A stretch of 64,000 nt of DNA, from positions 1 to 64,000 of the forward strand of contig QLTU01000010.1 in NCBI GenBank assembly GCA_003268905.1. Reading direction: 5' to 3'. This DNA is from Acidovorax defluvii (GTDB lineage: Bacteria; Pseudomonadota; Gammaproteobacteria; Burkholderiales; Burkholderiaceae_C). Made by a program: the position numbers and the translations under genes. The notes under the pieces were generated by a model. It was given only the letters and a program-made list of their open reading frames with translations, was not told where the DNA came from and did no database searches. Within the stretch, counting starts at the first letter, position 1. Each line of letters begins with the position of its first letter. Shown piece after piece: positions 16,733 to 24,901 of the stretch.

Positions 16733-19700
16733 ATGACGCATTCAATGGAAGATTTGCACGTTTATCTGCGCAGCATCACACCCGGTGAGCGCACTTCGTT
16801 ATCGGTATTGGCAAGCCTGGTGCACAACCAGGCCACGGTGCTGGACCTGGGTTGCGGCAGCGGCGCACTGGGGCAGCATTTGTCGGAAACACGCGGCTGC
16901 ACGCTGGACGGCGTGACCTTGAGCGAAGCCGAGGCCACCCATGCGCGACCCCACTACCGGCGCGTGGTGGTGGACAACCTGGAGTCGTGCGACCTGGTTG
17001 CCACCTTTGCAGGCAGCCACTATGACTTCATCGTGTGCGCCGACGTGCTGGAACACCTGAGCCGCCCAGAACAGGTGCTGGCCGCATGCCGCCAACTGCT
17101 CCAGCCCGAGGGGCGGCTGCTCATATCTGTGCCCAATGCGGGCTACACCGGCCTTATCGCTGAACTGCTGGACGGCGAGTTCCTCTACCGCGAAGAAGGC
17201 CTGCTCGACCGCACGCACCTGCGCTTCTTCACCCGCCGTTCGCTAGCGCGCTTTCTCGGTGAACAGCGCTGGGCCATCGACTCGGTCGACACCATTGCAC
17301 GCGAGTTGCCCGAGTCGGAGTTCGATGCCGCCTTTGACCGCCTGCCACCCCCCGTGGCGCGGCATCTGCTGGGCGCGCCCGATGCACTGTCCTACCAGTT
17401 CATCTGCATGGCGCACCCGGTTGCAGCGACGCAACCCGCCTGGGCACCTTCAACCACACCTGCCGCGCCGGCCCAGGCACGGTTCACCGCCCAACTCTAT
17501 CTGGGCCACGACGGCCATTACAGCGAGGCGCGCAAGCTCACCGCGTCCGGCGTCATTGGCCAGGAACGCCAAACCCTGCGTTTCGAGTTGCCCAGCCAGC
17601 ACATGCCCGTCACCCAGTTGCGCCTGGACCCGGCCGACCGCCCGGGGTTCGTGCACCTTTACCGCCTGGCCTTGCGCAGCGCAGACGGCGCCACCCTCTG
17701 GCAATGGTCGGCCGACACCGATCCCCGCTCGCTGCTGGCTGCCACACCCCACAGCCAGATCGTCTGGCAAGCCCCCTTGCCGCCAGCAGCGGGCGCCACA
17801 CTGCTGCTGCTCGCCGGTGACGAGCCCTGGTTTGAATTGCCCATCGCCGCCACGGTGCTGACCGCCTGCCCCCAGGAAGGCACCACGCTGGAGGTAGAAC
17901 TGGGCTGGCCCATGTCGGCAGACTATGTAGCACTGTCGGGCACAGTGCGCCCGCTGCACGACCGCATTGCCCAGCTGGAAAGCGACTGCCGCGACGCCGC
18001 AAGCAGGCTGAACCATGTGCAAACAGATCTCGCCGCAGCGCAAAACCGCAGTCAACTGCTGGAAGAAGCCAATCAGGCAACCGCCCGGCAGCGCGCTACC
18101 TGGCAGCAAGAAGCCACCCGCATCCAGAACGACCTGGCCGAACTGTCCCAGCACCTTCACACCATCGAAAATTCCACCGTGTTCCGCGCCACCCGCCCCA
18201 TCGTTCACGCCAAGATGCGACTGGACCGCCTGCTGGGCCGCGGGCCGCAGGCCTCCCCGCAAGTCATGACGCCGACGCCCGTCACGCCACCGCAGCACCC
18301 AGTAGACATCATCGTCCCGGTGTACCGGGGCCTGGCCGACACCCGCCTGTGCATCGACTCCGTGCTGGCCAGTACCAACCAGAGCGCCTGGCGCCTCGTC
18401 GTTATCAACGATGCCAGCCCCGAACCCGAGGTCACTGCCTGGCTGCGCGAGCGCGCCGCGCAAGACAGCCGCATCACCCTGCTGGAGAACCGCGACAACC
18501 TCGGCTTCGTCGGCACCGTCAACCGCGGCATGGCCCTGAGCGACAGCAACGACGTGCTGCTCCTGAACAGCGACACCGAGGTGGCCAACAACTGGCTCGA
18601 CCGCATCCGCAGCGCCGCCTATGGCGACAGCAAGGTGGCCTCGGTCACGCCGTTTTCCAACAACGCCACCATCTGCAGCTACCCCCGGTTTTGCAAAGAC
18701 AACAGCCTTCCCGCTGGCTACGACACCGCGCGGCTCGATGCCCTGTGCGCACAAACCAACCCCGGTGCGGTGGTGGACGTGCCCACCGGCGTGGGCTTTT
18801 GCATGTATATCCGCCGCGACTGCCTGGCGCAGGTCGGCCTTTTCGATACCGAAAACTTCGGCAAAGGCTACGGCGAGGAAAACGACTTCTGCCAGCGCGC
18901 AGCAAAGGCCGGCTGGCGCAACCTGCATCTGCTCGACACGTTTGTGCTGCACACCGGCGGCGTGAGCTTTGGCGACAGCAAAAGCCCGCGCGAAAAAGCC
19001 GCTATGGAAACCCTGCGCCGCCTGCACCCGCGCTACGAAAGCGCCGTGATGGCCTTTGTGCGCGAAGACCCCGCCCAGGCATATCGCATGGCGATTGACG
19101 CAGCACGCATCGTGCAGGCAGGGCTTCCCGTCGTGCTCGCCGTGCTGCACGACCGTGCGGGCGGCACGGTGCGCCACGTCCGCGAGCTGGCCCAGCACCT
19201 GCGCACCCAGGCGACCTTTCTCACACTGACGCCCGCCCCTGATCGCTGCGTCAGCCTGCAATTGGCAGACGAAGGCGAAGGCTTTCAACTCGTTTTCCGC
19301 ATCGCAGACCAATACCCCGGCCTGGTGCGGGTGCTGCGTCAACTGGGCGTGATGCACATCCACTATCACCACCTGCTGGGGCACGACCCTGCCATCGCGG
19401 ACCTGCCCAGCCAACTAGGCACAACCTACGACTTCACCGCGCACGACTACTACAGTTATTGCACCCACATTTCCCTCACCGGCAGTGACAACCGCTACGC
19501 CGCAGAACCCCACCCGGGCGAATGCGCCTGCTGCAACCCGCACGACCCTGCCCCCGCAGGCCCCGGCACCGTGGCCGACTGGCGCCACCGCAATCGGCAC
19601 TTTCTGACGGCAGCGCGCAATGTGTTGGCCCCCAGCGACGACACCGCTCGGCGCATCGCTGCCTTTGCCCCCGGTGCGCACGTGCACACCGTGCCACACA

Positions 19701-20476
19701 CCGATATCACCGCCGAAAACAATACCCCGCAGCCCGCGCCACCGCCGCGCCAGGCCGGTGCGCCACTCAAGATCGTCGTGCTCGGCGCGCTCAGCGCCAT
19801 CAAGGGCGCCGACCTGCTGGAAGCCGTGGCCCTCGAAGCCGCCCGGCGCCAGGCGCCGGTCGAATTCCACTTGCTCGGCTATGGCTACCGTCACCTGCAG
19901 ACCCAGCCTCGCGCCCATCTCACAGTGCACGGAGCCTATGAAGACAGAGACCTGCCCGGCCTGCTGGCTTGGCTGCAACCCGACGTGGCGTGGTTCCCAG
20001 CGTTGTGGCCCGAAACTTACAGCTACACGCTGAGTGCCTGCCTACAGGCCGGCCTGCCCGTGGTGGCCCCCACTCTGGGTGCCTTCGCCGAACGCCTGGA
20101 CGACCGCCCCTGGAGCTGGGTCATGCGATGGGACATGCCCCCGTCCGAATGGCTGGCCACCTTCCTGCAGCTGCGCGAGCAGCACTTCGCCAGCGGCCAG
20201 CCGCCCCAACCGCTCAAATCACAGGGCAGCATACCTGCCAATGGCTGGCACTACCGCCACGACTACCTGCAAGGCCCGCCCACCGTGGCCCCAGCCACGG
20301 CCCCGCCACAAGATTTCCTGCGCGCGCACCTCCCCCCCCCGGCCAGCGCCACGGGCGCCCGCTCGTTGCTGCTCTCGGGGGTGGTGCGCCTGCGCTCACA
20401 CCCGCTGCTGCGCGGCGTGGTGCAGCGCATTCCACAGCACTGGCAAATGCGTGTGAAGAACTGGCTGCGCGCCTGA
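16733..20476 (+). CDS. Large methyltransferase-GT2-GT4 fusion for glycan assembly
   Basis: This 1247-residue protein joins several modules. Residues about 30-190 are a SAM-dependent methyltransferase (VLDLGCGSG at 36-44). About 230-400 is a beta-rich region without a clear match. About 411-485 is a coiled coil. About 522-790 is a GT2 glycosyltransferase (VDIIVPVYRG, then LLLNSDTEVANNW near 611 and GYGEENDFCQRA). About 793-1150 resembles a GT4 transferase (IVVLGALSAIKGADLLE, PETYSYTLSACLQAGLPVV). It probably caps or extends an O-antigen chain, as in Wzm/Wzt systems whose export depends on a terminal modification. The start at 16733 fits the methyltransferase N-terminus; the upstream open frame is a shadow. 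It is the only plus-strand gene in the locus. Confidence 0.85.
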   Translation: MTHSMEDLHVYLRSITPGERTSLSVLASLVHNQATVLDLGCGSGALGQHLSETRGCTLDGVTLSEAEATHARPHYRRVVVDNLESCDLVATFAGSHYDFIVCADVLEHLSRPEQVLAACRQLLQPEGRLLISVPNAGYTGLIAELLDGEFLYREEGLLDRTHLRFFTRRSLARFLGEQRWAIDSVDTIARELPESEFDAAFDRLPPPVARHLLGAPDALSYQFICMAHPVAATQPAWAPSTTPAAPAQARFTAQLYLGHDGHYSEARKLTASGVIGQERQTLRFELPSQHMPVTQLRLDPADRPGFVHLYRLALRSADGATLWQWSADTDPRSLLAATPHSQIVWQAPLPPAAGATLLLLAGDEPWFELPIAATVLTACPQEGTTLEVELGWPMSADYVALSGTVRPLHDRIAQLESDCRDAASRLNHVQTDLAAAQNRSQLLEEANQATARQRATWQQEATRIQNDLAELSQHLHTIENSTVFRATRPIVHAKMRLDRLLGRGPQASPQVMTPTPVTPPQHPVDIIVPVYRGLADTRLCIDSVLASTNQSAWRLVVINDASPEPEVTAWLRERAAQDSRITLLENRDNLGFVGTVNRGMALSDSNDVLLLNSDTEVANNWLDRIRSAAYGDSKVASVTPFSNNATICSYPRFCKDNSLPAGYDTARLDALCAQTNPGAVVDVPTGVGFCMYIRRDCLAQVGLFDTENFGKGYGEENDFCQRAAKAGWRNLHLLDTFVLHTGGVSFGDSKSPREKAAMETLRRLHPRYESAVMAFVREDPAQAYRMAIDAARIVQAGLPVVLAVLHDRAGGTVRHVRELAQHLRTQATFLTLTPAPDRCVSLQLADEGEGFQLVFRIADQYPGLVRVLRQLGVMHIHYHHLLGHDPAIADLPSQLGTTYDFTAHDYYSYCTHISLTGSDNRYAAEPHPGECACCNPHDPAPAGPGTVADWRHRNRHFLTAARNVLAPSDDTARRIAAFAPGAHVHTVPHTDITAENNTPQPAPPPRQAGAPLKIVVLGALSAIKGADLLEAVALEAARRQAPVEFHLLGYGYRHLQTQPRAHLTVHGAYEDRDLPGLLAWLQPDVAWFPALWPETYSYTLSACLQAGLPVVAPTLGAFAERLDDRPWSWVMRWDMPPSEWLATFLQLREQHFASGQPPQPLKSQGSIPANGWHYRHDYLQGPPTVAPATAPPQDFLRAHLPPPASATGARSLLLSGVVRLRSHPLLRGVVQRIPQHWQMRVKNWLRA

Positions 20477-20484
20477 AAACATTC

Positions 20485-20577
20485 AAAAAAGTGAGCTGAT
20501 TGCGCTTGCTTGTTCTATATTTCCGTATGTTTCATGCAGCAAACATAGAGCCAGCAAGCGGATGCAGCTCATTTTTT
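20485..20577 (+). terminator. Long inverted repeat, likely terminator of the fusion gene
   Basis: The left arm (about 20485-20513) contains AAAAAAGTGAGCTG and GCGCTTGCTTG. The right arm (about 20550-20577) contains AGCAAGCGGATGCAGCTC followed by ATTTTTT. The arms pair imperfectly over roughly 27 bases around a 36-base loop. The T-run follows the right arm on the plus strand, just after the large fusion gene. Each arm resembles the right half of the dispersed repeat seen elsewhere, so this may be two facing copies. Confidence 0.65.
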
Positions 20578-20579
20578 AA

Positions 20580-20782
20580 AAACGCAAACATGCTGAGTTA
20601 GGAGTACCGCAAACAAGGATGCAACAACGACTTTGCCCCAGGGCAGCCGTCTTGCCTGAACCCGTTTTGCGTAAGTCGTGTGAGTTTGTCTTCATCAAAT
20701 CACCAGGCGGGGCGCCGAAGACACAGTGCTGCAGCACGGCAAGCGAAGCCGCCAAAGTCATCGGTTGATATGAAAATGAAAC
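20580..20782. other. Non-coding spacer
   Basis: Between the inverted repeat and the REP-like pair I see no gene. Short open frames here lack ribosome binding sites and family similarity. Base composition is close to balanced, lower in GC than the flanking genes. Confidence 0.45.
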
Positions 20783-20865
20783 GAGCCGCGAAGGCTTTGT
20801 TCGCGCAGCGCCTGCACGGACAAGGCTGCGGATGTTATTCGCGGCTCAAGCCGCTCCTACAAGGT
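20783..20865. repeat. REP-like inverted pair
   Basis: The right copy reads TTCGCGGCTCAAGCCGCTCC at 20838-20857, continuing TACAAGG; read on the minus strand it is GTAGGAGCGGCTTGAGCC. This matches the well-known REP consensus of Pseudomonas and Xanthomonas. A degraded facing copy, GAGCCGCGAAGGCTTTG, lies at 20783-20799. Together they form a BIME-like unit downstream of the methyltransferase gene. Confidence 0.65.
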
Positions 20866-20876
20866 TAGGGGTGCAT

Positions 20877-21734
20877 TCACTTGCCCAGCAGCAAGAAGAT
20901 TTCGTTGTTCAGCAACAGCTCGTCCGGGTACTTGCCGCGCAGCGCCTGGGGAATCTCCATGTCCACGCTGCGCCGCTCCTGGCGCACCAGCTTGAAGCCT
21001 GCGCTGGTCGTGATCTCCACCAACTCGTCGGCAGTCAGGAGGTTGAGCGCGCGGTATTCGTTGAAAACGAATTTCTTGTAACCATCGACGCCGAAATCGG
21101 CAAAGCCGAAATCCACCTCATCGGCGGCCATTGGGCCCTTATGCTGTTCAATGGCCCGCCACAGATCGTCCTCGGACACCAGCAGATGCTGCCAGGGCGT
21201 TTCGATATAGCGGCGCAGGTGCGAGCCAAAAGGCGAATAGAACAGGGGCTCGATCTGGATGAAAAAATAGCCGCCAGGCCGCAGGCATGCATAGAGGTCG
21301 CTGAAGATCGGTGCCAGCTGGTCGCGCTGCACATGTTCAAAGGTAGACCAGCTCATGATCCCGTCCACCAGCGGCTGCCGGCCAGCCAATGGCGCGCCGG
21401 GCTGGATGGTCTCGAACGTCATGCCCGCCGGAATGCGCGACATGCCCAATTGCTCGCGCGCAATGCGCGGCAACTTGGCGTATTCGCGCCGAATATCCAC
21501 GCCGTGGATGGCCGTGGCGCCATGGCGCAGCATCAGCGCCAGGTCGGTAATGCCGTCGCCACAACCAAAATTGAGCAGCCGCGCCGTGGGCAGATCAAGC
21601 ACGCCTCCCACCCAGTGCTGAACCACGTCAGCCGCATAGTCAAAATGCGCGCGGAACCATTCGTCGGTAATGTGCTTCGCATCCCAGGGGGCAATGCCCC
21701 AAAAACGCTCTTGTAATCGCAGCTTCCAGTTCAT
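20877..21734 (-). CDS. SAM-dependent methyltransferase
   Basis: The 285-residue protein has a class I methyltransferase core: ARLLNFGCGDGITDLAL near residues 51-67 is the SAM-binding loop, IHGVDIRREYAKL holds the acidic ribose-binding residue, and SWSTFEHVQRDQL is the active-site loop. It lies directly downstream of the Wzm/Wzt exporter genes on the same strand. A role in methylating the O-antigen chain or its end is plausible, since ABC-exported O-antigens are often ended by methylation. The acceptor is not known. Confidence 0.82.
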   Translation of the reverse strand: MNWKLRLQERFWGIAPWDAKHITDEWFRAHFDYAADVVQHWVGGVLDLPTARLLNFGCGDGITDLALMLRHGATAIHGVDIRREYAKLPRIAREQLGMSRIPAGMTFETIQPGAPLAGRQPLVDGIMSWSTFEHVQRDQLAPIFSDLYACLRPGGYFFIQIEPLFYSPFGSHLRRYIETPWQHLLVSEDDLWRAIEQHKGPMAADEVDFGFADFGVDGYKKFVFNEYRALNLLTADELVEITTSAGFKLVRQERRSVDMEIPQALRGKYPDELLLNNEIFLLLGK

Positions 21735-21788
21735 ATCGAAATCACCGTGTTGTTCAAACGCAGCCCACCGCTAACGCACAGAAAAGCA

Positions 21789-23042
21789 CTATGCCCAGTG
21801 GTGAGGCAAGCGCACCAACCCCGGCAAAAGCTTGGGAAAAACAAAACTGAAATGCAAAAACTGGAACCATTCGTCGTACACCACCAGCCCCGTTTCATCG
21901 AACAAAAAGGCGGTAATCACATAGTCACCACTGTGCAACGGTAAATCGGGGAACGACAACACCGAACGCCAGCTCCCGTCTTCCAGTTGCACGGGCACCG
22001 CCCCCTCTTCATGCGTAGCCAGCGACGTGATGCCCACGCCTTTCGACTGCTCAATCATGAAGCCAATGTTTGGACGCTCGCTCCCCGCTCCCCGCACCGT
22101 GATGGTTACCACCAGGTCCTTGCTGTTAAGCACACCAAGCTGCTCGCCTTGTGCCTCACCCAGGTCTTTCACGTCCACCGACAAAATACAGGCACTGCTG
22201 CCGGCGTCATGAGCGGGCGCACGCGCCTGCGCCGGTGCAGATTGCTCAGGCACCACCGGCTCGGCACCGGCGTCAGCACCCGGCTCGGCGCCCTCCTCAC
22301 GCAAACGCGTGTGCAAGCCATAAGCGGCCAGCACGGGCTCCGTGCCACCAAACTGCTGCATTCGCCCCCCCTTGAGCCACAGCGCCACATCGCACAAATG
22401 GCGGATGTGGTAGGGGCTGTGCGAGCAAAACAGGATGGTGCAGCCGTTGCGGCGAAACGCCATGATGCGTTCAATGCACTTTTTCTGAAAACTCTGGTCC
22501 CCCACCGCCAAGGCCTCGTCGATGATGAGCACATCGGGCTGCACCGCCGTCACCAGCGCAAACGCCAAGCGCACGGCCATGCCCGACGAATAGGTTTTGA
22601 CCGGGCGATCGAGCGCCTCACCAAGTTCACAGAACTCGATGATCTCAGGCTCGAGCCGCGCCATTTCGGCGTGGTCGATGCCGATCAGGCTACCGCCAAA
22701 ATACAGATTGTCGCGCCCGCTGAAATCGGGGTGAAAGCCTGCGCCCAGCTCCAAAATGGCCGTCACGCGCCCCACCCGCTCAATACTGCCCGTGCTGGGC
22801 TGCAAGGTTCCGGCCAGCAGTTTGAGCAACGAGCTTTTACCCGCACCGTTGTCACCGATGACGCCAATGCACTGGCCGCGCTGCAATTCGAAAGACACAT
22901 CCTGCAGCGCCCAGTGGCTGCGATGGCGTGCACTGCCGGTGACCAGCGCCTTGAGCCGGTCGCGGGGCGAAGCGTAGAGCTTGTACTCCTTGCCCAGGCC
23001 CTGGACCTTGAGCACTGTGTTGCTGTTTGCGTTGTCCTTCAT
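21789..23042 (-). CDS. wzt: O-antigen/polysaccharide ABC exporter ATP-binding protein
   Basis: The 417-residue ATPase has Walker A GDNGAGKSS (63-71), the signature YSSGMAVRLA (151-160) and Walker B VLIIDEALAVGD with Asp175/Glu176. The C-terminal part from about 285 (ILSVDVKDLGEAQGEQL onward) is a beta-sandwich of the Wzt carbohydrate-binding type, which recognises the terminal modification of the exported chain. An alanine/proline/glutamate-rich linker separates the two. Its ATG overlaps the wzm stop by ATGA. It powers export of undecaprenyl-linked O-antigen or capsule across the inner membrane. Confidence 0.93.
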   Translation of the reverse strand: MKDNANSNTVLKVQGLGKEYKLYASPRDRLKALVTGSARHRSHWALQDVSFELQRGQCIGVIGDNGAGKSSLLKLLAGTLQPSTGSIERVGRVTAILELGAGFHPDFSGRDNLYFGGSLIGIDHAEMARLEPEIIEFCELGEALDRPVKTYSSGMAVRLAFALVTAVQPDVLIIDEALAVGDQSFQKKCIERIMAFRRNGCTILFCSHSPYHIRHLCDVALWLKGGRMQQFGGTEPVLAAYGLHTRLREEGAEPGADAGAEPVVPEQSAPAQARAPAHDAGSSACILSVDVKDLGEAQGEQLGVLNSKDLVVTITVRGAGSERPNIGFMIEQSKGVGITSLATHEEGAVPVQLEDGSWRSVLSFPDLPLHSGDYVITAFLFDETGLVVYDEWFQFLHFSFVFPKLLPGLVRLPHHWA

Positions 23043-23839
23043 AGCCAGTCCACCAGTTGGTCGCGGCTGCGCGCCACCACCAAATTGAGCGCCAGCGCCA
23101 GCCCCCCAAGCCACAGCAAGCCCACCCACCAAACGCTGGCGGGCGGCCACGCACCTTGCAAAAGCACTTGCTGGTAGCCCAACACCAACGCTGTCACAGG
23201 ATTGAGCCACAGCACCCAACGCCAGTTTTCCGGGAACAGGCTGAGCGGAAAGAGGATAGGGCTGAGGTAGATACCCACCGACAGCAAAAAACCCACCAAT
23301 TGCACCGTGTCGCGCAAGGCGGCCGCCAAAATGGCTAGCAAATAACCCAACAACAAACACAGCAGGAACTGCAGTGCCAGCAAGGGCGCCAAGGCCAGCA
23401 CCGCCAGGTTAAAACGGTGCAGCGGCGCATAGGCCAACGCGACAATCAGCAACAGCGGCCCGTAGATGACCACGCTGGCCAAAACGGCACGCATGACGAT
23501 CAACACAGGTGGCAAGGGGTTCTTCTGCAGCAACCCACCCGCCTCGATCAGGCTGTTCATGCCACGCGAAATAGCGTCACAAAACGCCATCCAGGGTAAC
23601 GCACCCACCACCAGAAAAGTGCCCACGGCATGTATGGGGGCGCCCTCCCCCAAGCGCATGGCAAAAACCACGTCAAACACCAGGTAGTAGGCAGCCACCG
23701 TGAGCAGCGGCTGCAGGTATGGCCACAGCACGCCCACCGCCGTGCCTGCATGGCGCGCGGCCACCTCACGCCGCGTGAGCACCCACACCAAGGCACGAGC
23801 GCTCCACACAGAGCGCAGTTCAGTCCACAAAGTCAACAT
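23039..23839 (-). CDS. wzm: O-antigen/polysaccharide ABC exporter permease
   Basis: The 266-residue protein is an ABC-2 type permease with six hydrophobic segments and the conserved N-terminal RREVAARHAGTAVGVLWPYLQPLL amphipathic/connector region. It forms the membrane channel with the Wzt ATPase encoded immediately downstream and coupled by an ATGA overlap. It would flip or push the finished polysaccharide to the periplasm. Capsule (KpsM-like) export is the alternative, but the long Wzt with its extra C-terminal domain favours O-antigen. Confidence 0.92.
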   Translation of the reverse strand: MLTLWTELRSVWSARALVWVLTRREVAARHAGTAVGVLWPYLQPLLTVAAYYLVFDVVFAMRLGEGAPIHAVGTFLVVGALPWMAFCDAISRGMNSLIEAGGLLQKNPLPPVLIVMRAVLASVVIYGPLLLIVALAYAPLHRFNLAVLALAPLLALQFLLCLLLGYLLAILAAALRDTVQLVGFLLSVGIYLSPILFPLSLFPENWRWVLWLNPVTALVLGYQQVLLQGAWPPASVWWVGLLWLGGLALALNLVVARSRDQLVDWL

Positions 23840-23905
23840 GCGAGGATTGGAAGACTGCCCAGAGGCTGATAGCCACGACCGGCCACGCCAGGGGCATACA
23901 GCGCA

Positions 23906-24796
23906 TCAGGGCGCGGATTTATAACCTGCAGCGAAAGCCTCTATGGCTTCCTTGTGAACGGTCACGCCTTGTTGGGCCTTTTGTGCCGCCAGGGCCCGGG
24001 CTTCTTGCTGCACCGTGGCGCGCGCACCTTTAATCAGATCGTCGCGCACCTCTTCAAACGGGCGTACGCCTGCAGGGCGGCGGTCTTCGAGCTGCAGAAT
24101 GTGGTAACCAAATTTAGTCTTCACCAACCCACTGAGCTCACCCTTTTTTTGCAGCGCAAAAGAAGCCTCGTCAAACTCCGGCACCATGGCACCCTTGGCA
24201 AAGAACCCCAGTTCGCCCCCCTTGGCAGCGCTGCCAGGGTCGGCTGAATACTCTTTGGCCAGCGCAGCAAAATCAGCGCCTCCCTGCAGATCAACCAACA
24301 CCTGGGCGGCCTTGGCCCGCCCGGCATCGTCCGGACTGGCAATCAGAATGTGGCGCACCTGCACCTGCTCGGCAACCTTGAAACGATCAGGGTTGGCGTT
24401 GTAATTGCTGCGGGCCAGGCCTTCGAGCTTGGCGTCAGGCAGGGCATTGTCCTTGTCGATCTTGGCCAACAGGGCGTCCGACAGCACCTTGTCGCGTGCG
24501 ATCTGCAAGGCCGCCTTGGTTTCTGGGTTGCTTGCGAGGCCTGCGGCATCGGCCTGTTGGGCCAGGCTGCGCCGTACATACAGGTTGGAGGCAATCTGCG
24601 CCACCTGATCGGGGCGGGCGAGCACGCGCTCGCGCATTTCAAGGGGCATGCGCAACGCGTCGGCATGCATGTCTTGCTCGGTGATGGTGACTTGGCCACC
24701 ATCCATCAGCACAGCCTCGGCAGCGTACACCACCGGGGCCGACAACACCATGACCAGAGCAGCGAGCCCACCAAAGCGCAAGGAATGAGTTTTCAT
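23906..24796 (-). CDS. Periplasmic parvulin-type peptidyl-prolyl isomerase
   Basis: The 296-residue protein has a signal peptide (MKTHSLRFGGLAALVMVLS, ending near VYA) and a parvulin domain at about 147-245, with VRHILIASPDDAGRAKA and GGELGFFAKGAMVPEFDEA as typical landmarks, plus FGYHILQLEDRRP. N- and C-terminal helices suggest a chaperone arrangement like SurA/PpiC or EpsD. The ATG at 24796 is chosen because the five extra upstream residues spoil the signal peptide. It is separated from the upstream surface-protein gene by a strong terminator, so it has its own promoter. Confidence 0.88.
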   Translation of the reverse strand: MKTHSLRFGGLAALVMVLSAPVVYAAEAVLMDGGQVTITEQDMHADALRMPLEMRERVLARPDQVAQIASNLYVRRSLAQQADAAGLASNPETKAALQIARDKVLSDALLAKIDKDNALPDAKLEGLARSNYNANPDRFKVAEQVQVRHILIASPDDAGRAKAAQVLVDLQGGADFAALAKEYSADPGSAAKGGELGFFAKGAMVPEFDEASFALQKKGELSGLVKTKFGYHILQLEDRRPAGVRPFEEVRDDLIKGARATVQQEARALAAQKAQQGVTVHKEAIEAFAAGYKSAP

Positions 24797-24824
24797 GTGT
24801 AGATTTATCAACCGGTCAGCAATT

Positions 24825-24856
24825 AAAAAAAAAGGCGGGGAAAACCCCGCCTTTTT
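24825..24856 (-). terminator. Rho-independent terminator
   Basis: The stem GGCGGGG/CCCCGCC with loop AAAA (24834-24851) is flanked by runs of A on the left and T on the right, so it can work in both directions. It lies 45 bases past the stop of the surface-protein gene and just before the isomerase gene. Confidence 0.92.
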
Positions 24857-24901
24857 CAGTTCGCATTGCTGCGAAAAAGTTCAACCCTTAAAAATTAAGG
24901 A

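Noticed and set aside
17450-19414. Open frame of 654 codons on the minus strand
   Set aside because: Lies wholly inside the large fusion gene, whose motifs are clear on the plus strand.
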